Positions 47,192 to 55,381 of a stretch of 64,000 nt of DNA are shown here, piece by piece. The stretch covers positions 6,898,001 to 6,962,000 of the forward strand of contig NZ_CP146101.1 of NCBI RefSeq assembly GCF_037023745.1. The letters run 5' to 3'. The stretch's first letter is position 1; each line of letters begins with the position of its first letter. Origin of the DNA: Streptomyces sp. SCSIO 30461. Lineage in GTDB: Bacteria > Actinomycetota > Actinomycetes > Streptomycetales > Streptomycetaceae. The notes beneath the pieces were generated by a model. That model saw only the letters and a list, made by a program, of their open reading frames with translations, was not told the origin of the DNA and did no database searches. The position numbers and the translations under genes were made by a program.

Positions 47192-47542
47192 ATGGCGGAA
47201 TCGTCGGAGCGCGGCGAGCGGCGGATGCGGCCTGCGCCGCTGATCTTCGAGCCTTCGGAGGCCGCGTCCGACCCGGAGCACTTCTTCGATCTGGAGTCGA
47301 TCGAGGACCCCCGGGAGCTGCTGGTCCGTGCGACGGAGCTGACGCTCGCCTTCCAGTCCGCGGCGGACCGGGCCCTGGAGTACCAGGCGCTCGCCGCGGC
47401 GCAGCTCGCCGATCCGCGGCGGTTCGACCGGCTGAACACCGCGGAGATCGCCGCCCGGGCCGAGTGGAGCGAGGACTACGCGCGGAAGATGGTGGAGTTC
47501 GGGCGCGACCTGCTCCGCGCCTCGGAGCCCGGAGCGCAGTAG
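47192..47542 (+). CDS. Small conserved hypothetical protein
   Basis: A 116-aa protein, mainly helical and acidic (DPEHFFDLESIEDPRELLVR, then TELTLAFQSAADRALEYQAL). The segment FDRLNTAEIAARAEWSEDYA resembles a helix-turn-helix but is not definite. The ATG at 47192 has GAGGAGAGAGG upstream. It follows the helicase operon after 177 bp on the same strand and may be independent of it. No function assigned. Confidence 0.65.
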   Translation: MAESSERGERRMRPAPLIFEPSEAASDPEHFFDLESIEDPRELLVRATELTLAFQSAADRALEYQALAAAQLADPRRFDRLNTAEIAARAEWSEDYARKMVEFGRDLLRASEPGAQ

Positions 47543-47598
47543 CCGTTGCCGTAGCCGTTGCCCCCGGGGAAGGGTGGACGGCGACCTGCGCGCACCGC

Positions 47599-47635
47599 CG
47601 GCGAACCCGAGGCTAGCGGGGTGCGGGGTTCGCCG
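47599..47635 (+). terminator. Terminator after the small hypothetical gene
   Basis: CGGCGAACCC pairs with GGGTTCGCCG around a 17-nt loop, 57 bp after the stop. The rest of 47543-47934 has no gene; a TAATGT box near 47914 may be the -10 of the tRNA-Lys gene. Confidence 0.5.
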
Positions 47636-47934
47636 TGTCCCCGGGCGCCGTAGCGGCGGCGGGCGGCACCGGGGCGGACCCACGGACGCGGCGAGGTGCC
47701 GTACATCACGTACTCCTGGATATGAGCTCACACGATCGCGGGCATGGAGCCGGGACCGCCCCCGATACACCGCTGTCCGGCGCCTGGCTGCAGGGTGAGG
47801 ACGGGGCGGGAACACGGCGCACGGCGCGGCTTCCGCGGTCATGTGCGGGGCTCCCCGAGGCGGGGACGCACGGCGGTGCGTATATCGATTTTTCCTCTCG
47901 TGGATCCGGATGCTAATGTCTACGACGTCAGCAG

Positions 47935-48008
47935 GCGCCGCTAGCTCAGTTGGTTAGAGCAGCTGACTCTTAATCAGCGGGTCCGGGGTTCGAGTCCCTG
48001 GCGGCGCA
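47935..48008 (+). tRNA. tRNA-Lys (CTT), copy 1
   Basis: A 74-nt cloverleaf with acceptor GCGCCGC/GCGGCGC, D arm AGCTCAGTTGGTTAGAGC, anticodon stem CTGA/TCAG, anticodon CTT (47969-47971) and GGGTTCGAGTCCC. Identical to the copy at 61390-61463. Confidence 0.97.
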
Positions 48009-48015
48009 CCGACGG

Positions 48016-48047
48016 AAAAGGCCCCTCGCAGCAGCGAGGGGCCTTTT
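48016..48047 (+). terminator. Terminator of tRNA-Lys copy 1
   Basis: AAAAGGCCCCTCGC pairs exactly with GCGAGGGGCCTTTT around a 4-nt loop, ending in TTTT. Works in both directions, also serving the convergent protease gene. Confidence 0.9.
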
Positions 48048-48053
48048 CGGTCG

Positions 48054-49319
48054 TCAGGACACCACCGGGGTGATCTTGACCGTCCAGGAACCCCACGGTG
48101 TGCGGTCCAGCACCTGCACCCGCACCCGGTCCTTCGGGTCCGTGAAGGTCTCCCCCACCCCCAGGGGGGCATCCGCGAGGGTCGGGTAGACGGACTGACC
48201 CCAGCAGGCCTCGGTGTGCGGATGGGTGTCGATCACCTCGACCGGGCCGGCGCCGGAGGCGGGCTCGTTGCGCACCCGGTAGATCAGCACGCCTTCGGTG
48301 CAGGTGCCGCGATCGATTCCGGTGGCTCCGCGCGCCTCGATGGCAAGGGCCGAGCTCTCGCCGGTGCGGACCACCGCGAGCCGGGTACCCAGGGTCCCGC
48401 CCGGGACAGGGGCGGCGCCCATCGACTCCAGCGTGAACATGCGGTCTGCGGCGCGCCGGCCCGCCACACACCGGACCTCGTCGTCGTTCAGCCAGCCCAG
48501 CTTCCACTTGTGCCAGCCGAAGAGGTCGGGAGCGAGGCCGAACTGGCTGCCCATCACGTCCCAGTCCCCCACGTGGGTGTCCCAGTCGCTCTTGCCGTCG
48601 GTGGGCCGGTGGTAGAGGTCCGGGAGGTCGAAGACATGGCCGGTCTCGTGGGCCAGGACGTTGCGGTCGGGCGGGTGCTTCTCGAAGACGGTGACCACGC
48701 GTCGGATGTCCGCGCCGTCAGCGGACAGCGGATAGTCGAAGTTGACGACTTTGGTGGCGTCGGAGTCGACTCCCGGTGCGTCCGGGTCGGCCACCAGGTA
48801 GACGATGTCGTAGCGCGAGAAGTCCACCGCAGGGTCGGCGACGGCGATCGCGTCCCGCAGATAGGCGGCGCGACGGCTCGCGTCCCAGTCGCGCTTCATC
48901 CGATACGCCGTCGAGGCCTGCGGCATCCTGATCCACTTCCGCAGCGGATGGGCCCTCAACTGGAAGCGCCCGTACGACGCGCGCCGGAAGAAGTCGGAGG
49001 TGGCCGGGAAGTGGTCGGCGGCCAGTTCAGCGGGTCTGGTCTTCGGGGCGGCGTCAGGGAAGGAGAGGAAGACCATGACGGCGTCCAGGTCGCGGTCAGG
49101 TCGGGGGTAGGCCTGGTTCCAGCTGTCCAGGCCGATGCTGTGGTGGGCCGAAGTGCGCGGCAGGGCGCAGCGGTCCGCCGATGTGTCAGCGACGGCCGGT
49201 CCGGCGACGAGGGACGTGGCGGCGAGGGCCACGAGAGAGGTGAAGGCAGCCGCCGTGGCACGCATCCGGGGCCGATCCACTCCCTCGGGTGGTCCCTCGT
49301 GTGTCTGCTGACCCTCCAC
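48054..49319 (-). CDS. Secreted M6-like zinc metalloprotease
   Basis: About 421 aa with an N-terminal hydrophobic signal (around RATAAAFTSLVALAATSLVA) ending in GPAVADTSADR. The zinc site HETGHVFDLPDLY (HExxH type) lies about residue 195-210, followed by WDVMGSQFG, a Met-turn-like motif. This matches the M6/immune-inhibitor-A-like peptidases. Four to six Cys suggest disulphides. I chose GTG at 49319 because CGGAGG lies 5 nt upstream; ATG at 49265 would give a more usual signal peptide. Substrate unknown. Confidence 0.82.
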   Translation of the reverse strand: MEGQQTHEGPPEGVDRPRMRATAAAFTSLVALAATSLVAGPAVADTSADRCALPRTSAHHSIGLDSWNQAYPRPDRDLDAVMVFLSFPDAAPKTRPAELAADHFPATSDFFRRASYGRFQLRAHPLRKWIRMPQASTAYRMKRDWDASRRAAYLRDAIAVADPAVDFSRYDIVYLVADPDAPGVDSDATKVVNFDYPLSADGADIRRVVTVFEKHPPDRNVLAHETGHVFDLPDLYHRPTDGKSDWDTHVGDWDVMGSQFGLAPDLFGWHKWKLGWLNDDEVRCVAGRRAADRMFTLESMGAAPVPGGTLGTRLAVVRTGESSALAIEARGATGIDRGTCTEGVLIYRVRNEPASGAGPVEVIDTHPHTEACWGQSVYPTLADAPLGVGETFTDPKDRVRVQVLDRTPWGSWTVKITPVVS

Positions 49320-49632
49320 GTCGACCTCCGGCTGCGATTTACGGAACGCCTCACCCACTTTGTGATGGTTTTAGGTAATTCGCACCTTTCCGCTGGTCCG
49401 GCTGGGCGAGCGAACAGCGACACCCCGAGCTTTCACGGAAAGTCACAACCGATCAGGAGAGTGCCGAGCGCGGCCATGGCCGCGCAGAAACGATCGGGCT
49501 CGTCCCTGGGGTGCCCTCGGTCACCTCTGACACGCTGGAACGGCCACCGGCCAGCCTCTATGATCGGCACACTTTCCCGGCTTTCCGGCCTCGACCGGGC
49601 CTGAACGACACGACGCACAGCGGGAGCGAGCG
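49320..49632. other. Divergent promoter region of the protease gene and cdgA
   Basis: 313 bp without a gene. It holds TCAC-N7-GTGA near 49350-49365. I looked for a BldD box, expected before a cdgA orthologue, and found no good match by eye. Confidence 0.45.
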
Positions 49633-51444
49633 GTGAGCGTAAACCCCGAAGGGCCGAGTCCCGCGGCGGTCACGGCACCCGGGAGCGCCTCGTCGCCGCT
49701 CACGGAACGTCATGAGTGGGCCGGGGCGGGTGCCGACTACCGGGCGGCCTTCAACGCGGCCCAGACCGCGATGGCGCTGGTCGACCACGAGGGCCGTGTC
49801 GTGTCCGCGAACGACGCGCTCGGCACCCTCCTCGGCACCGAATCCACCGCGCTGCACGCGCAGTCGGCCGCCGAGCTGGTCGACCTGACGGGTGACCCCC
49901 GCACCTGGCACGCCTACCGCGAGGTGCTCCAGGGCCGCAGCGCCCGGTTCCGCTGCACGCGCAGGCTCAAGCACCCCGACGGGCGTTCGCTGTGGACGGA
50001 GGTCACGGTCACTCCCGTGCCCGGCCGTCCACGCGCCCTGCTCTCGGTGGCCGATGTCAGCGAGCGGCGTGAACTCCAGGCACGGTTGCGCCATATCCAG
50101 ATGCACGATCCGGTGACCCGGCTGCCCAACCGCACCCTGTTCTTCGAGCGGCTCTCCACCGCCCTTGAGGCCTCCTCGTACGAGCCTGGCGGGACGGGCC
50201 GGATCGGGCTGTGCTACCTCGACCTCGACGGGTTCAAGGCCGTCAACGACACTCTCGGGCACCGGGTCGGCGACCGGCTGCTGGCAGCGGTCGCCGCGCG
50301 GCTCACCGAGTGCGCGGACAGCGACGGATACGCTCGCAGCGGCGGCCATCTGGTGGCACGGCTCGGCGGCGACGAGTTCGCCATCCTGGTCGAGGACTCG
50401 ATGGGCAGGGAGCAGCTCGCCGAGCTCGCCCGCTCCGTGCTCGTCGCGCTCCAGCAGCCGTTCGACCTCGTGGGACAGCGGCTCTCGGTCTCGGCGTCCA
50501 TCGGAGTGGTGGAGCGGTCCGCCGACGGGACGACGGCGACCGGTCTGATGCAGGACGCGGACACCACCCTGTACTGGGCGAAGGCGGACGGGAAGGCTCG
50601 CTGGACCTTCTTCGACCCCGAGCGCAACGCCTACCGGATGACCCGGCAGGCGCTGTCGTCCACCCTGCGGCCCGCGGTCGAGCGCGGGGAGTTCGGGCTC
50701 GAGTACCAGCCTCTGGTGGGGATGGTCGACGGGGTGGTCCGGGGCGTCGAGGCACTTGTCCGATGGAATCATCCGCAGTTCGGCACACTGGCGCCGAATC
50801 GGTTCATCGGAATTGCCGAAGAGGACGGGTCGATCGTCCAGCTCGGCCGGTGGATCCTGCGCTCAGCCTGCCGGCAGGCCCGGCAGTGGCAGATCGACCA
50901 CCCGGGCGCGACCCCGCTGTTCGTCAGCGTCAATGTCGCGGTCCGCCAGGTCTGGGACTCCGACCTGGTCGCCGATGTGGCGGGCATCCTGACGGAGACG
51001 GGCCTGGCGGCCCATCTGCTTCAACTGGAACTCACCGAGTCGGCGGTGATGGGCTCTGCCGGACGCCCGCTCCAGGCGCTCCAGTCGCTGAGCGACATGG
51101 GCGTGCGGATCGCCATCGACGACTTCGGCACGGGCTACTCGAACCTCGCCTATCTGAGCCGCCTGCCGGTGTCCGTGCTGAAGCTGGACGGCTCATTCGT
51201 GCGCGGCTTCCGCTATGACGACGGGACCCACCCCAACCCCGCGGACGAGACGATCGTCGAGGCGATGGTGCAGCTCGCCCACCGGCTGGGGCTCACGGTC
51301 ACGGCGGAGTGCGTCGAGACGGTCGGCCAGGCGGAGCGGCTGCGCAGGATCGGCTGCGACACCGGGCAGGGCTGGCTGTACTCGCGCGCGGTCGGTCCGG
51401 AGCGTATCGACGGGATGATCGGGGTCAGTCCGCAGGTGGTGTGA
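49633..51444 (+). CDS. cdgA: PAS-GGDEF-EAL cyclic-di-GMP enzyme (CdgA-like)
   Basis: A 603-aa cytosolic protein: PAS (about 35-150), GGDEF (155-325; intact RLGGDEF near 243) and EAL (345-595; GVEALVRW near 370, SVNVAVRQ, ELTESAVM, IDDFGTGYS, VLKLDGSF, GQGWLYSR). Cyclase and phosphodiesterase catalytic residues both look complete. An RxxD inhibition site before GGDEF is not seen. Domain order and position relative to adpA fit CdgA (SCO2817) of S. coelicolor, whose gene is a BldD target; this is from memory. GTG start with GGGAG upstream. It converges with the LLM oxidoreductase gene 9 bp away. Confidence 0.88.
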   Translation: MSVNPEGPSPAAVTAPGSASSPLTERHEWAGAGADYRAAFNAAQTAMALVDHEGRVVSANDALGTLLGTESTALHAQSAAELVDLTGDPRTWHAYREVLQGRSARFRCTRRLKHPDGRSLWTEVTVTPVPGRPRALLSVADVSERRELQARLRHIQMHDPVTRLPNRTLFFERLSTALEASSYEPGGTGRIGLCYLDLDGFKAVNDTLGHRVGDRLLAAVAARLTECADSDGYARSGGHLVARLGGDEFAILVEDSMGREQLAELARSVLVALQQPFDLVGQRLSVSASIGVVERSADGTTATGLMQDADTTLYWAKADGKARWTFFDPERNAYRMTRQALSSTLRPAVERGEFGLEYQPLVGMVDGVVRGVEALVRWNHPQFGTLAPNRFIGIAEEDGSIVQLGRWILRSACRQARQWQIDHPGATPLFVSVNVAVRQVWDSDLVADVAGILTETGLAAHLLQLELTESAVMGSAGRPLQALQSLSDMGVRIAIDDFGTGYSNLAYLSRLPVSVLKLDGSFVRGFRYDDGTHPNPADETIVEAMVQLAHRLGLTVTAECVETVGQAERLRRIGCDTGQGWLYSRAVGPERIDGMIGVSPQVV

Positions 51445-51453
51445 CGCCCTCGG

Positions 51454-52572
51454 TCAGTTGGGGGTTGCGGCCGAGTCCGGCAATCCGTACGCGTCGGCGA
51501 TCAGCCCGTACGAGCGCACCCGGGCGTCCGCCCCGTGGGCGTTGGATGTGATCATCAGCTCGTCCGCTCCGGTGCGCTTGCGCAGATCGTCAAGACCGGC
51601 GCGTACCTCGTCCGGCGTGCCGTGGACGACATCGGCGAGCCAGCCGTCCACGAACTCCCGCTCCAGCGCGCTGAACGCGTACGCCTCCGCCTCCTGCGGC
51701 GTCGGTATCAGACCGGGGCGGCCGGTGCGCAGCCGCAGCATCGACAGAGCACCGGTCAGAACCTGGCGGCGGGCTTCCCCGGCGGTGTCGGAGGCGAACG
51801 CGGCGACACCGATCAGGGCGTAGGGGGCGTCCAGTGCCTCGGACGGGCGGAAGCTGTCGCGGTAGAGGTCGAGCGCCGGGATGGTGTGGCGCGCCGAGAA
51901 GTGGTGGGCGAAGGCGAAGGGCAGCCCGAGCATGCCCGCCAGCCGGGCACTGAAACCCGACGACCCGAGGAGCCAGATCGGCGGCCGGGCAGGGGACTGC
52001 ACCCCGCCCGCCGCTGTGGCCTGAACGGGGCCGGGGACGGCGTGGATCCGGGCGTAGGGGTGACCGTCCGGGAAGTCGTCGTCCAGGAACGCGGTGAGCT
52101 CGGCGAGTTGCTGCGGGAAGTCGTCGGCGCCCTCGCCGGACCGTTCGCCGCCGCGCAGCGCGGCGGCGGTGGCCCCGTCGGTACCGGGTGCGCGCCCGAG
52201 TCCGAGGTCGACCCGGCCGGGGGCGAGCGCCTCCAGGGTTCCGAACTGCTCGGCAACCACCAGCGGGGCGTGGTTGGGCAGCATCACACCGCCCGAGCCG
52301 AGGCGGATGCGCTCGGTGTGTGCGGCGAGGTGGGCGAGGATCACCGCGGGGGACGAGGAGGCGACACCGGGCATGGAGTGGTGCTCGGCGACCCAGTGGC
52401 GGTGGTAGCCGCGGCGCTCCGCGAGCCGGGCGATGTCCACGCTGGTACGCAGCGCCTGGGTGGCGGTGCGCCCGCTGCCGACGGTGACCAGGTCCAGGAC
52501 CGACAGCGGCACGGGTGCTTCGCCCCGAGCCGTGCCCCGGATCCGGTCGTCTGCTGTTCTCGGTGCCGCCAC
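51454..52572 (-). CDS. LLM-class flavin-dependent oxidoreductase
   Basis: A 372-aa luciferase-like monooxygenase using reduced flavin. Marks: LAERRGYHRHWVAEHHSMPG (about 48-68), RIRLGSGGVMLPNHAPLVVAEQ (about 88-110), LEALAPGRVDLGLGRAPGTD, and PPIWLLGSSGFSARLAG. GTG start with AGGAGG box. Substrate unknown; it lies beside but converges away from cdgA and is upstream of a racemase-like pair, with which it may share a pathway. Confidence 0.88.
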   Translation of the reverse strand: MAAPRTADDRIRGTARGEAPVPLSVLDLVTVGSGRTATQALRTSVDIARLAERRGYHRHWVAEHHSMPGVASSSPAVILAHLAAHTERIRLGSGGVMLPNHAPLVVAEQFGTLEALAPGRVDLGLGRAPGTDGATAAALRGGERSGEGADDFPQQLAELTAFLDDDFPDGHPYARIHAVPGPVQATAAGGVQSPARPPIWLLGSSGFSARLAGMLGLPFAFAHHFSARHTIPALDLYRDSFRPSEALDAPYALIGVAAFASDTAGEARRQVLTGALSMLRLRTGRPGLIPTPQEAEAYAFSALEREFVDGWLADVVHGTPDEVRAGLDDLRKRTGADELMITSNAHGADARVRSYGLIADAYGLPDSAATPN

Positions 52573-52666
52573 GGTTGGGCCCCTCCTGTGTCGTCGCGCT
52601 CCATAGCCTCGGCTCCATGGAACAGGAGGGTCTCTCCGGTTATTCCGGCCGTTCCGCGGGAGCGGT

Positions 52667-53419
52667 TCAGCCGCCGCTGGGCTGCCACTCGTCGCGTTCC
52701 CGGTCGGGCCTGACGAACAGCGCGCCCAGGTCGTCGGCCCAGGCCCGCCGCTCGGCGAGCCGCAGTCCCTCCCACACCGTCACCTGGTTCGCCGTGAGCA
52801 CCGGCTTGCCCAGCTCGGTCTCCAACTCCTCCAGACAGGCGACCGTGTGCAGGGCGGTGTCCGGCAGCAGCACCGCTTCGGCCCTCGGGTCATCCCCGGC
52901 CCTGGCCAGCTCAAGCACCTGCGCCCGCTCCCAGGTGCTCACCTCGGCGGCGGTGACGACGCCGCTCGCCCGTGCCGCCGCCACCTCGATACCCGCCTCC
53001 TTCAGGAAGTCCCCGAACGCGGCGGTGATGTCCTCCGGGTAGGTCGCGGCGACCGCCACCCGGGTCAGGCCCAGATGCCGGGCCGCGTGCACGAAGGCGA
53101 ACGAGGTGCTCGACGCCGGCAGCCCGGCGGTCTGTGCCAGCTCCCTGATCTGCTCCTGCGCGCCCTGCCGGCCGCGGATGAAGCTCCCGCTCGTGCAGGC
53201 CCAGACCAGCGACTCGGCCCCGGCGAGACGCAGTTCCTCGACCCCTGCCGCCAGTCGGGCCGCCGAACCCATCTCCATCAGCGCGTCCGTCCGGTGCGCG
53301 TCCTCGCCGATATCGGTGTGGAAGATCGGCAGCCGGATGTCGCTGTCGAGAAGCACGGCGATGCGCGGATAGTCGTCCTCGGCGGAGTGCCCCGGATAGA
53401 GAAGTCCAACGGTCGTCAT
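52667..53419 (-). CDS. Asp/Glu racemase-superfamily protein, one-Cys variant
   Basis: A 250-aa protein of the Asp/Glu racemase, maleate isomerase and arylmalonate decarboxylase superfamily. The first catalytic Cys is present (C75 in WACTSGSF). The position of the second, which is SCTNLP in the next protein, reads LPDTAL with D187. A one-Cys site suggests decarboxylase-type or other single-Cys chemistry, not racemisation. The ATG at 53419 follows AGGAAGG by 6 nt and overlaps the stop of the paralogue in an ATGA. The longer frame reaching 54205 is a read-through of another frame. Confidence 0.8.
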   Translation of the reverse strand: MTTVGLLYPGHSAEDDYPRIAVLLDSDIRLPIFHTDIGEDAHRTDALMEMGSAARLAAGVEELRLAGAESLVWACTSGSFIRGRQGAQEQIRELAQTAGLPASSTSFAFVHAARHLGLTRVAVAATYPEDITAAFGDFLKEAGIEVAAARASGVVTAAEVSTWERAQVLELARAGDDPRAEAVLLPDTALHTVACLEELETELGKPVLTANQVTVWEGLRLAERRAWADDLGALFVRPDRERDEWQPSGG

Positions 53420-54303
53420 GTCCATCCTTCCTGCTGTTCCCCGGGCTGGGCGGACGGGGGTACGGGCGGCGGTGACACATGCGCGGGTCCAGGAGGCGGG
53501 GGCGGCATCTGCGCGGCCCCGGGCAGAAGCAACGGCGGCGGCTCCTCGTGCGGCCCCGCGGTGGCCATCAGCAGGGCCTGGTACGAGCCGACCGCGTACA
53601 CCCCGATCCGGCGCAGAGCAGCCCAGATCGTGACCTGGTTGGCGGAGACCACCGGCATGCGCAGTTCCGCCTCCAACTGGGGTATCGCGTCGTACGTGGG
53701 CAGATTGGTGCAGCTGATGAAGAGAGCGTCCGCCGCGCCCACCACGGCCTGCCGCGCCATGTCCATCACCGACCGGTACGGAACCTTCCAGATGTGCCGG
53801 GTCAATCCGAGGAAGGCGCGCCCCGTGACCGCTACCCCAGCTTCGCCCAGATACTCCTCCAGCGCCCCCGTCACGGACTCCGTGTAGGGCGTGACCAGGG
53901 CGATCCGCTGGGCACCCAACTCCTCCAGTGCCTCCAGCAGCGCCCCCGACGTGGTCAGCGAGGCGACGCCGCCCGCCTGCGCCATGGCCTCGCACATGGC
54001 CCGCTCCCCCGCGAGCCCGCCCACGAAGCTGCCCGAGGTGCAGGCGTACGCGATCACCTCGGGCTCGGACACGGACAGCGCCCGGACCGCGTCGGCGAGT
54101 GTCTCGTGCTCGCTCACCAGCCGAGCCAGGTCGAGCGAGACCTCGACGGGCACATACGGCGTACGGGTGACCCTCAGCGAGACCTCGTCCGGGACCCAGC
54201 GCCACAGCTCGCGGTCGAGCGCGAAGTCGAAGGGTGCCACCACACCGATTCCGCGCTGCGGAGCAGGACCGCCGAGAAACGAGACTTCAAGGGACACATC
54301 CAT
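53416..54303 (-). CDS. Maleate-isomerase/Asp-Glu racemase-like protein, two-Cys form
   Basis: A 295-aa paralogue of the preceding protein, with both superfamily cysteines: C88 in YACTSGSFVGG and C198 in ISCTNLPTYD. This two-Cys layout is that of maleate cis-trans isomerases and EutA-like proteins of ectoine use. After about residue 250 it carries a Pro-rich tail (PPPPPGPAHVSPPPVPP) unusual for the family. ATG at 54303 has AAGGGGG upstream. First gene of the minus-strand pair and divergent from the hydroxyacid dehydrogenase gene. Confidence 0.82.
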   Translation of the reverse strand: MDVSLEVSFLGGPAPQRGIGVVAPFDFALDRELWRWVPDEVSLRVTRTPYVPVEVSLDLARLVSEHETLADAVRALSVSEPEVIAYACTSGSFVGGLAGERAMCEAMAQAGGVASLTTSGALLEALEELGAQRIALVTPYTESVTGALEEYLGEAGVAVTGRAFLGLTRHIWKVPYRSVMDMARQAVVGAADALFISCTNLPTYDAIPQLEAELRMPVVSANQVTIWAALRRIGVYAVGSYQALLMATAGPHEEPPPLLLPGAAQMPPPPPGPAHVSPPPVPPSAQPGEQQEGWT

Positions 54304-54403
54304 CGCAGGCCCCCTTCGGAACATCTTGTTGACGACGGTAGGTTGGGGTGCGAGCGTGGGTCAATCCGTACATGTCAGACGTTCAGAAACGGATTCTCCC
54401 GCG

Positions 54404-55381
54404 ATGTCCGTACCGGCCGTACCGCCCGTGCCGACCGTTCTCGTGCTGGAGGCGGAGCCGCCTCCGCGACTCGGCCCGCTCATCGGGCAGGCCGACATCC
54501 GCTACACCGACGAACGCTGCCTCGCGGACGCGCTTGCGGGCGCCGATGTACTGCTGGTGTGGGACTTCGCCTCCGACGCGGTACGTCGCGCCTGGCCCGG
54601 CCCGGGCCCGCGCCCGCGCTGGGTGCACACCCCCAGCGCGGGGGTGGACCGGCTGCTGTGCCCCGAGTTCGTGGCGTCGGACACCGTGCTGACCAACGCC
54701 CGGGGAGTCTTCGAGGAGCCCATCGCCGAGTACGTGGCCGGGCTGGTGCTCGCCATGGCCAAGGACCTCCCCCGCACCCTGGAGCTCCAGCGCGGACACG
54801 AGTGGCGGCACCGCGAAGGCCTGCGGGTCGCGGGTGGCAAGGCGGTGGTCGTCGGCTCGGGGCCCATCGGGCTCGCCATCGCCGGGACCCTGCGGGCGCT
54901 GGGAGTGACCGTCGCCGTCACCGGTCGCACCGGGCGCCCCGGAATCCACGGCGCGGAGCATCTCGACCGGTTGCTCACCCGGGCCGACTGGGTGGTGTGC
55001 GCGGCACCGCTGACCGAGCGGACCCGCGGCATGTTCGACGCGCGGCGGTTCGGGCTGATGCAGCCGTCGGCCCGATTCGTGAACGTGGGCCGGGGGGCGC
55101 TGGTGGTGGAGGACGCCCTGGTCGCGGCGCTCGGCGAGCGGGGGATTGCCGGGGCGGCCCTCGATGTGTTCGAACGTGAGCCGCTGGCGCCGGACGACCG
55201 GCTCTGGGAGGTGCCCGGACTGATCATCTCGCCGCACATGAGCGGAGACACGGTCGGCTGGCGGGACCGGCTCGGCGAGCAGTTCACCGAGCTGTTCGCC
55301 CTGTGGAAGGCCGGAAGGCCCCTGCCGAACGTGGTCGACAAGAAACGGGGGTACATCCCCTCTCATGACACCGACACCTGA
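54404..55381 (+). CDS. D-2-hydroxyacid dehydrogenase
   Basis: A 325-aa NAD-dependent dehydrogenase interconverting a 2-keto acid and a D-2-hydroxy acid. The Rossmann motif is GSGPIG (151-156), and the catalytic residues are R230 (NVGRGALV), E259 (DVFEREPL) and H278 (ISPHMSG). Its start is about 100 bp from the divergent racemase-like pair, and its end overlaps the amidase gene by 17 bp, so it belongs to the same catabolic locus. Substrate not known. Confidence 0.88.
   Translation: MSVPAVPPVPTVLVLEAEPPPRLGPLIGQADIRYTDERCLADALAGADVLLVWDFASDAVRRAWPGPGPRPRWVHTPSAGVDRLLCPEFVASDTVLTNARGVFEEPIAEYVAGLVLAMAKDLPRTLELQRGHEWRHREGLRVAGGKAVVVGSGPIGLAIAGTLRALGVTVAVTGRTGRPGIHGAEHLDRLLTRADWVVCAAPLTERTRGMFDARRFGLMQPSARFVNVGRGALVVEDALVAALGERGIAGAALDVFEREPLAPDDRLWEVPGLIISPHMSGDTVGWRDRLGEQFTELFALWKAGRPLPNVVDKKRGYIPSHDTDT

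Noticed and set aside
49320..49632. BldD box upstream of cdgA
   Set aside because: The TCAC-N7-GTGA element has the wrong spacing for the BldD consensus; no other match seen by eye.
52667..54205. A 512-aa continuous minus-strand protein
   Set aside because: The first half is another frame of the two-Cys racemase-like gene. The real gene starts at 53419 with AGGAAGG upstream.
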